Source: DATDYW01 sp044375695
GTDB lineage: Bacteria > Patescibacteriota > Minisyncoccia > Phycocordibacterales > JAACPR01
Length of the DNA stretch: 19,251 nucleotides
Direction: 5' to 3'
Assembly (NCBI GenBank): GCA_044375695.1
Contig: JBILMG010000011.1
Coordinates: 1-19,251, forward strand
A program made the translations under genes and the position numbers. The notes beneath the pieces are model-generated. The model ran no database searches and was not told the origin of the DNA. It saw only the letters and a program-made list of their open reading frames with translations. Every line of letters begins with the position of its first letter. Within the stretch, counting starts at the first letter, position 1. This document shows, one piece after another, positions 1 through 5,635 of the stretch.

Positions 1-45
1 GAGGTAAGGCAGGCACGCCGCCCGAGACGCAAAGAGAAACCCAAA

Positions 46-73
46 GACCCGGCTACGCGCCGGGCTTTTCTTT
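46..73 (+). terminator. Intrinsic terminator of a unit left of the window
   Basis: A 6-bp GC stem (48-53 with 59-64) is followed by TTTTCTTT (66-73). It should end a transcript that enters from the left. Of that upstream gene only a few codons could lie in the window (a TAA at 5-7 in one frame, another at 76-78 in a different frame), too little to identify. Confidence 0.75.
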
Positions 74-74
74 A

Positions 75-275
75 TTAAGGTATTTTTTGGGTATAGTGTC
101 GCAAAAGGTGTATTGTGCGACACAATGCCCCGAGAGCGGGGGTGGGGCTTATCCACAGGTGCAAAATTATTCGGCAACGTAAATTTTTCTCTGTCATTTT
201 CTCGCCAGCGTCTCGGCGTGACTCGATGAGCCACGAGGCCAGGTCTGGCGCGAATATTTTTTCTTTCCCAACCAT
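75..275 (-). CDS. Possible small orphan gene in the 74-311 gap
   Basis: This is the only coding candidate in the roughly 240 bases between two terminators. The 66-codon frame has a GGAGG (289-285) nine bases before its ATG, inside a polypurine run, which is unusual because most genes here lack such a site. The first half (to about residue 30) uses GC-ending codons like the real genes. The second half does not, and reads like translated non-coding DNA. It matches no family I recognise, has no membrane segment, and no promoter is evident. It could be a real small gene, a decayed remnant, or chance. The rest of the gap holds a 7-bp inverted repeat (98-104 and 117-123) and a single TTATCCACA (149-157), neither with clear meaning. 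Confidence 0.25.
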   Translation of the reverse strand: MVGKEKIFAPDLASWLIESRRDAGEKMTEKNLRCRIILHLWISPTPALGALCRTIHLLRHYTQKIP

Positions 276-311
276 CGTTTTAAGCCTCCCCCTCCCCTCC
301 CGTCCGAAGTC

Positions 312-353
312 AAAAAAGAAAGGCCGCCAAATCTACTTTCTAGATTTGGCGGC
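312..353 (-). terminator. Terminator of the membrane protein gene at 382-984
   Basis: A 13-bp stem (323-335 with 341-353) has a five-base loop. On the minus strand it is followed by TTTCTTTTTT, about 30 bases after the stop codon of the gene it serves. Confidence 0.85.
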
Positions 354-381
354 GCGGTGAAGCTGATTCGAATTTAACGCC

Positions 382-984
382 TCAGGCTTCTTCGCTACCG
401 GTCACGTCAATCGCGACTTGGCGGTCGGCCCAACGGGCAATGCCCATTGTGGTTAAGAATCCGCCGGCTACCGCGAGGATGACCAAGAGGATGACTATGA
501 GGGCCGCGGCGCCGTCTTTGCTGCGGCTCTTACCTTTGCCGCCGAAGGCGTCGATCACGTCTCGCAGGAAGCTCGGCGCGTGACTGGCGGCCTGCCAGGT
601 GTTGCTCATGTTCGCGTAGGTGTTCCACCCGGCGACCGCCACGCTGCCGAAAGTGCGGCGGCGATAGGCACGAACCAGGCTGTGCGCCCAGATACCGAAG
701 CCGCTGCCGAGAATCGGCAAGATGACGACCAGGTAGCCGAGCTTGAACATCACCTCGCCCCATTCGGGCGTCAGCCAGCCACCGGCAACGGTCAGCATGG
801 TAAGGATGGTCAGGTAGACCCAGGTGAATCCGCAGGCAGACATTACGAGCCCGCACCAGGTGACGACGCGGCTCCAGCCGCCGATGATCTTCGTCTCCGT
901 GAAGCCGACGCCGGCCGCGTAGGCGTTCCAGGCGCTGATGGCCGTATTGAGCACGAGGAAGAGAAGCAGTGTCAGGTAGTTCAT
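382..984 (-). CDS. Hypothetical four-helix membrane protein
   Basis: A 200-residue protein of unknown family. Hydrophobic segments lie at about residues 1-25, 42-66, 78-103 and 160-182, so four membrane helices are likely. A basic loop (RAYRRR, about 105-110) follows the third helix, and a charged Lys/Arg/Ser stretch (about 149-157) precedes the last. No catalytic motif is visible. The ATG at 984 is the first start in frame and has no Shine-Dalgarno, only an A-rich leader. The gene stands alone between its own terminator and an AT-rich upstream region that carries a GAAC-N4-GTTC palindrome. If that site is a LexA operator, the gene could be damage-inducible, but that is inference. It is clearly a coding gene, with strong GC3 bias, and its function is unknown. 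Confidence 0.8.
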   Translation of the reverse strand: MNYLTLLLFLVLNTAISAWNAYAAGVGFTETKIIGGWSRVVTWCGLVMSACGFTWVYLTILTMLTVAGGWLTPEWGEVMFKLGYLVVILPILGSGFGIWAHSLVRAYRRRTFGSVAVAGWNTYANMSNTWQAASHAPSFLRDVIDAFGGKGKSRSKDGAAALIVILLVILAVAGGFLTTMGIARWADRQVAIDVTGSEEA

Positions 985-1019
985 TGGTATTCGATTACGT
1001 TTTATTTTCTATTTTAACC

Positions 1020-1031
1020 GAACGGTCGTTC
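1020..1031. promoter_or_regulatory. GAAC-N4-GTTC palindrome, LexA-box-like operator candidate
   Basis: The site reads GAACGGTCGTTC. It sits 35 bases upstream of the ATG at 984 and would overlap the core promoter of that gene, where a repressor would act. The shape matches the Gram-positive type LexA box (GAACN4GTTC). A single eight-base match can occur by chance in a window of this size, so this remains a candidate. Confidence 0.35.
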
Positions 1032-1082
1032 AGTACTTATTTATTATAAAACAATATTTATATAAAATCAATTTATTTTCAC

Positions 1083-1112
1083 AAAAAGAAAAGAACGCCT
1101 CTCTGGGCGTTC
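1083..1112 (-). terminator. Terminator of the orphan gene at 1136-1588
   Basis: The 7-bp stem (1093-1099 with 1106-1112) is followed on the minus strand by TTTTCTTTTT, 24 bases after the stop codon. The stretch 1032-1082 between here and the palindrome is AT-rich and holds no gene. Confidence 0.85.
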
Positions 1113-1135
1113 GGGGTTGCGGCGAGCTCAGAAAA

Positions 1136-1588
1136 CTAGCCGGCGCGTTCCTCTTCTCGTCTGGCGATTTCGTCTCTCGCCTGCTTGTGCAGCCCGATGA
1201 GCGTCTCCGTTGGAATATCCATCCACATCTGGTGCCCGCTCGGCTTAGACATTGCCGTGAGCCGGAGCGCCGCGCCAACCCGGAGAGCGCCGTGCAGGAA
1301 GTTCGCGAACGCGTCATCGCCAGACCAGACGCGCCAATGGAAGTGGCTGTCGTATTCTCCGTAGCGGGTAGGTTTACCGTCTGGCGCAGCACCCAGGTAA
1401 TCCGCTATTGGCGAGAGCACGCCGGGGTCCTCGACAGACGGACACGTCACGCTTTCTTCACGCGGCGTAGGCGTAAAGTTTCTCTTGAAGCTGATGCGGA
1501 AGATGTTCCGCCCGTACGAGGCCAGTAGGCTGAGCGCCTGGCTCCAGCTTAGCTGGCCGCTCCGCATTTCGTTTTCTAGATTTCTCAT
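1136..1588 (-). CDS. Hypothetical protein, 150 residues
   Basis: I do not recognise this protein. From the ATG at 1588 it has 150 residues, no signal peptide and no membrane helix. Its N-terminus looks amphipathic (QALSLLASYGRNIF), the centre carries an aromatic His-rich patch (DSHFHWRVWSGDDAF), and the C-terminus is a charged helix rich in Arg and Glu. I chose the ATG at 1588 over an in-frame TTG at 1612, because the ATG starts the run of normal codon use and follows an A-rich leader. The TTG, however, would give a short leader closer to the style of this genome. It has its own promoter and terminator, so it is a single-gene unit. Confidence 0.65.
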   Translation of the reverse strand: MRNLENEMRSGQLSWSQALSLLASYGRNIFRISFKRNFTPTPREESVTCPSVEDPGVLSPIADYLGAAPDGKPTRYGEYDSHFHWRVWSGDDAFANFLHGALRVGAALRLTAMSKPSGHQMWMDIPTETLIGLHKQARDEIARREEERAG

Positions 1589-1633
1589 ATTTTCTTTTTT
1601 GTTCCGTCTCAAATGACCGGAAATTTGAAAATA

Positions 1634-1662
1634 TTTCTACGCTTAAAAGAGATTTATGTCAA
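1634..1662 (-). promoter_or_regulatory. Promoter of the orphan gene at 1136-1588
   Basis: TTGACA (1662-1657), 17-nt spacer, TAGAAA (1639-1634). The -35 is fused to the T-run of the terminator at 1662-1701. A TCAAAT/ATTTGA inverted repeat (1609-1614 and 1623-1628) lies at the expected start of transcription. Confidence 0.65.
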
Positions 1663-1701
1663 AAAGACCCGCCACCCTTCATCACAGGTGGCGGGTCTTT
1701 T
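1662..1701. terminator. Bidirectional terminator
   Basis: A perfect 15-bp stem (1662-1676 with 1687-1701) has T-runs on both strands. It ends the two-gene unit 3089-1720. It is one of the few terminators here without the interrupted TTTTCTTTT tail. Confidence 0.85.
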
Positions 1702-1719
1702 GACGCCGGACGACTGGCG

Positions 1720-2085
1720 CTAATTCTCCCCTTCTTCGAACAAACGAGACAGCGCCGCCTGCATTTCTTCGGCCGGAACGGCCACGTCAACTGAGAGGCT
1801 CTCGAGCGCGGCCAGGCGCTCGTCTTCGTCGGCCTCCGAAGTAGATTCGGCCAGGGTGCCGAGGAGCATCTCTTTTTCCCTCGCGGACGGCGGCAGCGCC
1901 GCAGGAGGGTCGAGCCGCTCTGGCTCTTCCGGCGCGCTACGGGTTACCCACACAGAGGTAGCCGCGCTCGCGACGAGCAGCACCATGAGCACCCAGAGCA
2001 TCGGGCGAGGGGCGCGAGCAGGCGCCGAAGCTTCGCCAGCATCGATCACCGGAAGGTCTGTGAACTGGTAGTTGTTTCTCTTCAT
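1720..2085 (-). CDS. Hypothetical single-pass membrane protein
   Basis: A 121-residue protein with a short cytosolic-looking N-terminus, one membrane helix at about residues 29-48 (PMLWVLMVLLVASAATSVWV), and an acidic outer or periplasm-like domain rich in Glu, Ala and Ser that should be helical. No family is recognised. Its ATG follows the stop codon of the secreted repeat protein after two bases, so the two are almost certainly co-transcribed and translationally coupled. The pairing suggests a role at the envelope, perhaps helping anchor or export the upstream protein, which is inference only. Confidence 0.75.
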   Translation of the reverse strand: MKRNNYQFTDLPVIDAGEASAPARAPRPMLWVLMVLLVASAATSVWVTRSAPEEPERLDPPAALPPSAREKEMLLGTLAESTSEADEDERLAALESLSVDVAVPAEEMQAALSRLFEEGEN

Positions 2086-2087
2086 GG

Positions 2088-3089
2088 CTAGAACTCAATG
2101 GGTCGCGGCGCCGGAGTGCAGCGGAGGAACTCGTGATCTGGGGCCTCAACGCCGCCGGCGTCGACAAGGGTACCGTCGGTGCAGGTGAGAATCTTTCCGA
2201 GGCCTTCGCAGCACGCGGTCAAATCGGTGAGACCGGAGCACGCCGAGCTGGTTCCCGAGACGAGGCGCTCGGAGTAGAAGAGGTGGCTCTCGCCTTCTTC
2301 GAGAATGAGGCCGCCACGCTCGCACTGCTCTGCTGGAGCGCCGCACGTGAGCGACGAGTAGGCTCCGGCAGATAGGGTGCCGTCGGTGCAGGTGCGGGTA
2401 ACCTGAGGGCAGGTGCCGTCGGCGCCAACAGGGCCGTAGTAGGTCCGGCTCTGGCCATTGCCGATGAATTCCCCGTTCGGCCCGACGCACTCACCTACGG
2501 TATCTTCGGTGAAGACGCCGTCCCAGTTAATCCAGCCGACCACATCGGAACCCCAGGCGAAGCCGCCAAATTTTCGGTTGCTGAGCTCTACCCCGTAGCG
2601 ACCAGACCCTCCCGGACCAGCGAGCGAAATCCAGCCGTCCCAGCCGTCGGTTCGGGAAGCCATCGAAGAGCAGTTCCCAGATTTGGTGCCGGCGCAGGCA
2701 CGCGCCCACCCTTTCAGGCGAAGCCCGTCTTCGAGGATGGCGTTGCCGCCGAGAGTAGCGTTCGGAAAAGACGATAGCCCGCCAAACTTGATCCACCCGA
2801 TATTGTCAGACCAAGCGTAGCCGGAGAGAGCTCCGGTCGAGTCTACCCTCACCCCGTAAGACGACGGCGAAGGCTGGGTTCCGGAAACCTTATCGTCGTG
2901 ATCGTTCCCCGCGCTAAAGCTAATCCAGCCGATGTTCTCAGACCACGCGAAGCCAGAGAGCGCTACGCTGCCTTCTGCGCCGGCGGGCGACGGCCGCGCG
3001 GTAGAAATTGAAACCGCCGATAGGACGATGGCTACGGCGATTACGGCGCCGGGCACGGAACGCGCGAGCGAGAGGAGCTTCTTTCTCAT
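2088..3089 (-). CDS. Secreted AWSENIGWI-repeat surface protein
   Basis: A 333-residue exported protein. The N-terminus (about 1-38) is a signal peptide with a hydrophobic core (SVPGAVIAVAIVLSAVSIS). Four repeat units follow, marked by SGFAWSENIGWISF (about 46), SGYAWSDNIGWIKF (about 89), a diverged WDGWISL unit (about 150) and GGFAWGSDVVGWINW (about 175). The C-terminal third is Cys-rich, with two CTDGTL segments and several Cys pairs, which points to a disulfide-stabilised extracellular domain. Repeats of this type occur in many predicted secreted Parcubacteria proteins, and their function is unknown. It is first in a two-gene unit with the membrane protein at 1720-2085. The ATG at 3089 has no Shine-Dalgarno. 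Confidence 0.8.
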   Translation of the reverse strand: MRKKLLSLARSVPGAVIAVAIVLSAVSISTARPSPAGAEGSVALSGFAWSENIGWISFSAGNDHDDKVSGTQPSPSSYGVRVDSTGALSGYAWSDNIGWIKFGGLSSFPNATLGGNAILEDGLRLKGWARACAGTKSGNCSSMASRTDGWDGWISLAGPGGSGRYGVELSNRKFGGFAWGSDVVGWINWDGVFTEDTVGECVGPNGEFIGNGQSRTYYGPVGADGTCPQVTRTCTDGTLSAGAYSSLTCGAPAEQCERGGLILEEGESHLFYSERLVSGTSSACSGLTDLTACCEGLGKILTCTDGTLVDAGGVEAPDHEFLRCTPAPRPIEF

Positions 3090-3100
3090 AGGTGCCGAGA

Positions 3101-3106
3101 ATGGTA
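3101..3106 (-). promoter_or_regulatory. Candidate -10 box for the surface protein operon
   Basis: TACCAT lies 11 bases before the ATG at 3089. I see no convincing -35 at 17 nt. The same hexamer serves as -10 at 3866-3861 and 18427-18432, which supports it. It predicts a nearly leaderless mRNA. Confidence 0.4.
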
Positions 3107-3171
3107 ATTCGATCCCGCCTATTCTCCCCCGCCAGCAGAGAACCGGCGAGCGGCGGGCTGTGGATTACGCA

Positions 3172-3207
3172 AAAAGAAACCGCGCCCAATTGGGCGCGGT
3201 TTCTTTT
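3172..3207. terminator. Bidirectional terminator, perfect 36-bp palindrome
   Basis: Two 18-base arms meet with no spacer (3172-3189 and 3190-3207). The outer parts are AAAAGAAA and TTTCTTTT around a GC-rich core. It lies 35 bases downstream of the lysozyme-like gene and ends that minus-strand unit. Confidence 0.85.
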
Positions 3208-3242
3208 CTTTCCGTACGAGGTTTTTCGCGGACCCTGAAACC

Positions 3243-3848
3243 TTAGGAGTTCCAGCAGTGTTCCGAGTAGACCCAAGGGGCAGTGCCCTGCGTGCGGTAG
3301 AGGTGGCGGGCGTACGCCAGGTTGCCGTCGAGCGTCTCGATATCGAGGCCCATCTTTTTGGCCGAAGCCAGGTGGACGGTCTCGTTAATCTGCATGACGC
3401 CAACGTCGGCGGAGTTGACGCGGCCGCGGAGCGGCTTCCCGTCTTCGGTGTACTGGCGAATAGTCGACTCGCAGAAGGCCACCTTGGCCATAATGGGAGC
3501 GTCCTGCCAGTACTCGCGAACCTTGGCCTCAACCTCTTCCTGAGAAGGAATGGTCGGAACCTCTTCGACGACGACCTCGGTGGTCGTGGCGATGGTCGCG
3601 GCCTCGGCGACGGCAATCCCCATAGGGTTGGTCGCGGCCGAGGTAAAGAGCGAGAGGCCGAGTGAGAGAGAGATGATAAGCCTATGGCTTAGTGCTAATC
3701 CGCGTTGCTTCCGTGACGGCGTGGCCTTCGTGGCTGATTGCCTGTGGTTTCGGGAGCGCGGGCCGGTCCTTCTTTTTCCTCCCTTGCATCCGTGGCGTCC
3801 GTAGGAGGGGGTCCAGAGCGGCAAACAAAAAGCCCAGACGGCAGCCAT
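3243..3848 (-). CDS. Secreted lysozyme/transglycosylase-like protein
   Basis: This protein probably cuts peptidoglycan outside the membrane. The C-terminal domain (about residues 100-201) has the arrangement of a lysozyme-like fold: AFCEST with the likely catalytic Glu, VGVMQIN resembling the GLMQI motif of SLT transglycosylases, then GNLAYARHLY and a final HCW that may pair with the first Cys. A hydrophobic segment (LIISLSLGLSLFTSAA, about 58-73) acts as signal or anchor. The family is common in Patescibacteria. The start is uncertain: the ATG at 3848 gives about 50 extra basic, low-complexity residues before the signal segment, and no ATG lies between. A consensus promoter places transcription start only a few bases before that ATG, which favours it. 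A fused or regulatory leader is the alternative. Confidence 0.75.
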   Translation of the reverse strand: MAAVWAFCLPLWTPSYGRHGCKGGKRRTGPRSRNHRQSATKATPSRKQRGLALSHRLIISLSLGLSLFTSAATNPMGIAVAEAATIATTTEVVVEEVPTIPSQEEVEAKVREYWQDAPIMAKVAFCESTIRQYTEDGKPLRGRVNSADVGVMQINETVHLASAKKMGLDIETLDGNLAYARHLYRTQGTAPWVYSEHCWNS

Positions 3849-3855
3849 CTGAGCG
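3825..3855 (-). promoter_or_regulatory. 5' hairpin plus T-run at the start of the lysozyme-like mRNA
   Basis: On the minus strand GCTCAGA pairs with TCTGGGC (one mismatch) and TTTTTG follows, directly at the predicted transcription start and covering the ATG at 3848. It could protect the 5' end, hide the start codon, or act as an attenuator. Confidence 0.35.
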
Positions 3856-3860
3856 CGTAC

Positions 3861-3889
3861 ATGGTAGCAAACCCCACCCCTTCTGTCAA
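3861..3889 (-). promoter_or_regulatory. Strong consensus promoter of the lysozyme-like gene
   Basis: TTGACA (3889-3884), exactly 17 nt, TACCAT (3866-3861) with an extended TGC directly before it. Transcription should begin near 3854, six bases before the ATG. The stretch 3890-4016 beyond it is AT-rich in its first 90 bases and holds no gene. Confidence 0.75.
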
Positions 3890-4016
3890 GCTTTTAGGGA
3901 CCCCTTTTGCGGTATTTAAGCTTTATTTATCAATGATTTTTACCTCTTTTGTGGCCTAGTTTTTTAGGGGTAAAAAATGGCATTTTGAACCCGGCAGAGC
4001 GGCGAGCCCAGGCGCC

Positions 4017-4358
4017 CTACCCTCCCGGCTCGACGCACCCCTCGGCCGGCAAAAAACCGGCCCTTTCCGCCTCTTCTGAGCCGCAAAAACGTCTCAGATT
4101 TTGCGGCTTGAGCCTGGACGCGCCTTCGCACCAGGCAAAGTAGTAGCGCTTACCCCTAGAGGACGCCACCGCCGGCAGGCAGCTGGCCGTCCAGAGTTCG
4201 GAAGCCGGCAGACGCTCTACCTGAACCCCTGCCCCCTTCTGGTTCTGGGTCGGCGGCGCGGCGTTGGCAAAGGCAGCCAGCCACCCCACCCCGCCAGCGC
4301 ACAGGAAACCAGCCGCCAGGGCCTTGCGTACAGGGGTGAACGCTGGTAGATTGCGCAC
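4017..4358 (-). CDS. Small exported protein with Ada-like Cys motif
   Basis: A 113-residue protein. Residues 1-33 form a signal peptide (KALAAGFLCAGGVGWLAAF, cleavage likely near ANAA). The C-terminal half has the pattern VASSRGKRYYFAWCEGASR, then FCGSEEAERAGFLPAEGC. This resembles the small module annotated as Ada metal-binding-like and often found at the C-termini of exported Parcubacteria proteins (V.S..G.KYH..WC.GA.RI...N...F.S.EEAE.AGY.PA..C). Cys residues at the two conserved sites are present, plus two more. Function is unknown: metal or nucleic acid binding outside the cell is possible. The start is a GTG, with TACGCT six bases before it as a possible -10. No clear terminator follows. 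A 9-bp hairpin (4080-4107) falls inside the coding part. Confidence 0.65.
   Translation of the reverse strand: MRNLPAFTPVRKALAAGFLCAGGVGWLAAFANAAPPTQNQKGAGVQVERLPASELWTASCLPAVASSRGKRYYFAWCEGASRLKPQNLRRFCGSEEAERAGFLPAEGCVEPGG
4324..4352 (+). promoter_or_regulatory. Promoter of rpmA
   Basis: TTGCGT (4324-4329), 17 nt, TAGATT (4347-4352). Transcription should start near 4359, giving a leader of about 46 bases without Shine-Dalgarno. The layout equals that of rplU (TTGCGT-17-TAGTCT), which supports both. It lies over the 5' end of the divergent gene at 4017-4358. Confidence 0.6.
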
Positions 4359-4405
4359 CGCTCGAGCGTACGCCCGAAAGGGTGCCGCCAGCGTAAGTAA
4401 ACCCT

Positions 4406-4684
4406 ATGTCGACAGTAAAGGCCGCCGGCGCAACAAAGAACCTCCGCGACTCGAAGCCGAAGTACCTCGGTACTAAGCTCTATGACGGCGAGAAGGCCCA
4501 GATTGGCAGCATCATCGTGCGCCAGCGCGGCACCCCGATTCTCGCGGGCAAGAACGTCGCGGTCGGCAAAGACCACACCCTCTTCGCCATGAAGCCGGGC
4601 ACCGTGAAGTTCCGCACCGCCCGCAAGGAGAGCTTCGACGGTACCATCTCCAAGATGCCGATCGTCGACGTCATCGAGGCCTAG
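4406..4684 (+). CDS. rpmA: 50S ribosomal protein bL27
   Basis: Ribosomal protein L27 of the large subunit, near the peptidyl transferase centre. The 92 residues show the family core: GATKNLRDSKPKYLG near the N-terminus, GSIIVRQRGTPILAGKNVAVGKD in the middle, and DHTLFAMKPGTVKF. The N-terminus (MSTVKAAGATKN) lacks the usual AHKKAGGST start but keeps basic residues, and no cleavable Firmicutes-type extension is present. The gene stands alone, whereas rpmA normally follows rplU. Here rplU is about 9 kb away on the other strand. It has its own promoter and terminator, and no Shine-Dalgarno precedes the ATG. Confidence 0.95.
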   Translation: MSTVKAAGATKNLRDSKPKYLGTKLYDGEKAQIGSIIVRQRGTPILAGKNVAVGKDHTLFAMKPGTVKFRTARKESFDGTISKMPIVDVIEA

Positions 4685-4699
4685 TCAGATTTTTCTACG

Positions 4700-4730
4700 G
4701 AAACCGCCCCTCACGGGGCGGTTTCTTCTT
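4700..4730 (+). terminator. Terminator of rpmA
   Basis: An 11-bp stem (4700-4710 with 4715-4725) with a TCAC loop is followed by a T-rich tail (TTTCTTCTT), 16 bases after the stop codon. Confidence 0.9.
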
Positions 4731-4746
4731 ACCCCCCCGCCACCCC

Positions 4747-4775
4747 TTGCGACCAACCATTCTCGGGCGTAAGGC
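4747..4775 (+). promoter_or_regulatory. Leaderless-type promoter for 4784-5218
   Basis: TTGCGA (4747-4752), 17 nt ending CGGGCG, TAAGGC (4770-4775), then eight bases to the ATG. The spacing equals that of the promoter at 11794-11822. Confidence 0.5.
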
Positions 4776-4783
4776 CGCGGCAA

Positions 4784-5218
4784 ATGAACTCTCTAACAGG
4801 ACCAAAACTAGCCAACGATTGCCTAACCTTCGCCGACCAAATAGCCGAGCTTCGCCGCGTTGGCATCTGGGAAGCCATCAATCGACTCGTCGACGGCCTC
4901 GCCGCCTGGGCCGAGCTGTGGACCATCAACTGGAGCCGTATCAGGCTCTGCTTCGGCGTCCACTTCCTCGATTACATGCGGGTGCGCATCGGATACGCCT
5001 TGGCGCAGCCGATGGATCAAACCTTTTGGAAGCACTGCTACGAGCAGGCTTACGCCGAGTGGGAGGCTGAAGGCGGCGGCGGGAACATATCGTCGGGCTC
5101 TGGGTGGGCTATGTACGGAGTAGATCTGACGTACCAACAGAGGCTGATGATGATCGAGGGTTTTCGAGACATAGAGCGCCGCGAGCGCGAAGACCCTTCC
5201 AGCATTCAGTGCTGCTAG
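4784..5218 (+). CDS. Hypothetical protein, 144 residues
   Basis: An orphan with no family I can name. It looks mostly helical and is rich in Trp and Tyr (about eight Trp in 144 residues). A Gly-rich stretch (EGGGGNISSGSGW, about 95-107) splits a helical N-terminal two thirds from a short acidic and basic C-terminal helix (FRDIERREREDPSS). It ends in two Cys, which may be a lipid, metal or redox site. There is no signal peptide. GC-ending codon use supports the frame. The TAG stop overlaps the terminator hairpin, and the promoter implies a leaderless mRNA, so it is a compact single-gene unit. Confidence 0.7.
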   Translation: MNSLTGPKLANDCLTFADQIAELRRVGIWEAINRLVDGLAAWAELWTINWSRIRLCFGVHFLDYMRVRIGYALAQPMDQTFWKHCYEQAYAEWEAEGGGGNISSGSGWAMYGVDLTYQQRLMMIEGFRDIERREREDPSSIQCC

Positions 5219-5243
5219 CCGCCGCGAGGCGGCTTTTCTTTTT
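5218..5243 (+). terminator. Terminator of 4784-5218
   Basis: GCCGCC (5218-5223), GCGA loop, GGCGGC, then TTTTCTTTTT. The stem begins on the last base of the TAG stop. The tail runs directly into the -35 of the next promoter. Confidence 0.9.
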
Positions 5244-5271
5244 GACACCGTTCGGCTGGCGGGCGTAGGCT
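5242..5271 (+). promoter_or_regulatory. Promoter of 5293-5571
   Basis: TTGACA (5242-5247), 18 nt ending GGGCG, TAGGCT (5266-5271). The first T of the -35 belongs to the preceding terminator tail. Confidence 0.65.
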
Positions 5272-5281
5272 AAACACGAAC

Positions 5282-5286
5282 AGGAG
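5282..5286 (+). promoter_or_regulatory. Shine-Dalgarno AGGAG
   Basis: AGGAG lies six bases before the ATG at 5293. It is one of very few clear Shine-Dalgarno sites in the window and confirms this start. Confidence 0.7.
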
Positions 5287-5292
5287 ATCCCT

Positions 5293-5571
5293 ATGAAAAG
5301 AAGAAACTTACTACTTTTGCCTCTGGCCGCAGCTATCGCCGCGTCCAACCCTGCCGAAAATCAACCGGCGGCACCCGGAAGCCTGACTCACCAAGCCGCC
5401 GTAGACCAGCTCTACGCGAATCACTGGCGAGCGAACGGCTACCGTATTTTAGGGCCGGTCGACTACAGCCAACCTCTCGCGTGGCACCGAGAAGCCCTGC
5501 GGCAACACGAGAACCTCTTTGCCAGGCTCTTCAGCAAGTTCGGGCCGGAAATTTTCAAGGAGCTCGCCTGA
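5293..5571 (+). CDS. Small exported protein of unknown function
   Basis: A 92-residue protein with a signal peptide: basic MKRRN, hydrophobic LLLLPLAAAIAA, cleavage plausible after IAASNPA. The mature part, about 70 residues, is polar, with several aromatic residues and His (NHWRANGYRILGPVDYSQPLAW) and a C-terminal helix (ENLFARLFSKFGPEIFKEL). It contains no Cys, so no disulfides. The family is not recognised. Unlike its neighbours it has both a leader and a Shine-Dalgarno, perhaps because an exported product needs tight control of initiation, which is inference. Confidence 0.7.
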   Translation: MKRRNLLLLPLAAAIAASNPAENQPAAPGSLTHQAAVDQLYANHWRANGYRILGPVDYSQPLAWHREALRQHENLFARLFSKFGPEIFKELA

Positions 5572-5587
5572 GCCCGAAGCCGCTCAC

Positions 5588-5623
5588 AAAAAACGCGCCC
5601 CTCCGGGACGCGCTTTTCTTTTT
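5588..5623. terminator. Bidirectional terminator between 5293-5571 and rplI
   Basis: A 7-bp stem with one bulged base (5594-5600 with 5605-5612) has TTTTCTTTTT on the plus strand and a T-run (from AAAAAA at 5588-5593) on the minus strand. It serves both converging genes. Confidence 0.85.
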
Positions 5624-5635
5624 GAAAACCCAGAA

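Noticed and set aside
149..157. TTATCCACA, a perfect DnaA-box sequence, as sign of a replication origin
   Set aside because: It is a single copy, with no cluster and no dnaA or dnaN nearby. One match in 19 kb is expected by chance often enough.
115..360. Plus-strand open frame in the first gap
   Set aside because: It runs through the minus-strand terminator stem at 323-353, has poor codon use and has no start signal.
4080..4107. Hairpin with 9-bp arms as a terminator
   Set aside because: It lies inside the coding region of the Ada-motif protein and has no T-run after it on either strand.
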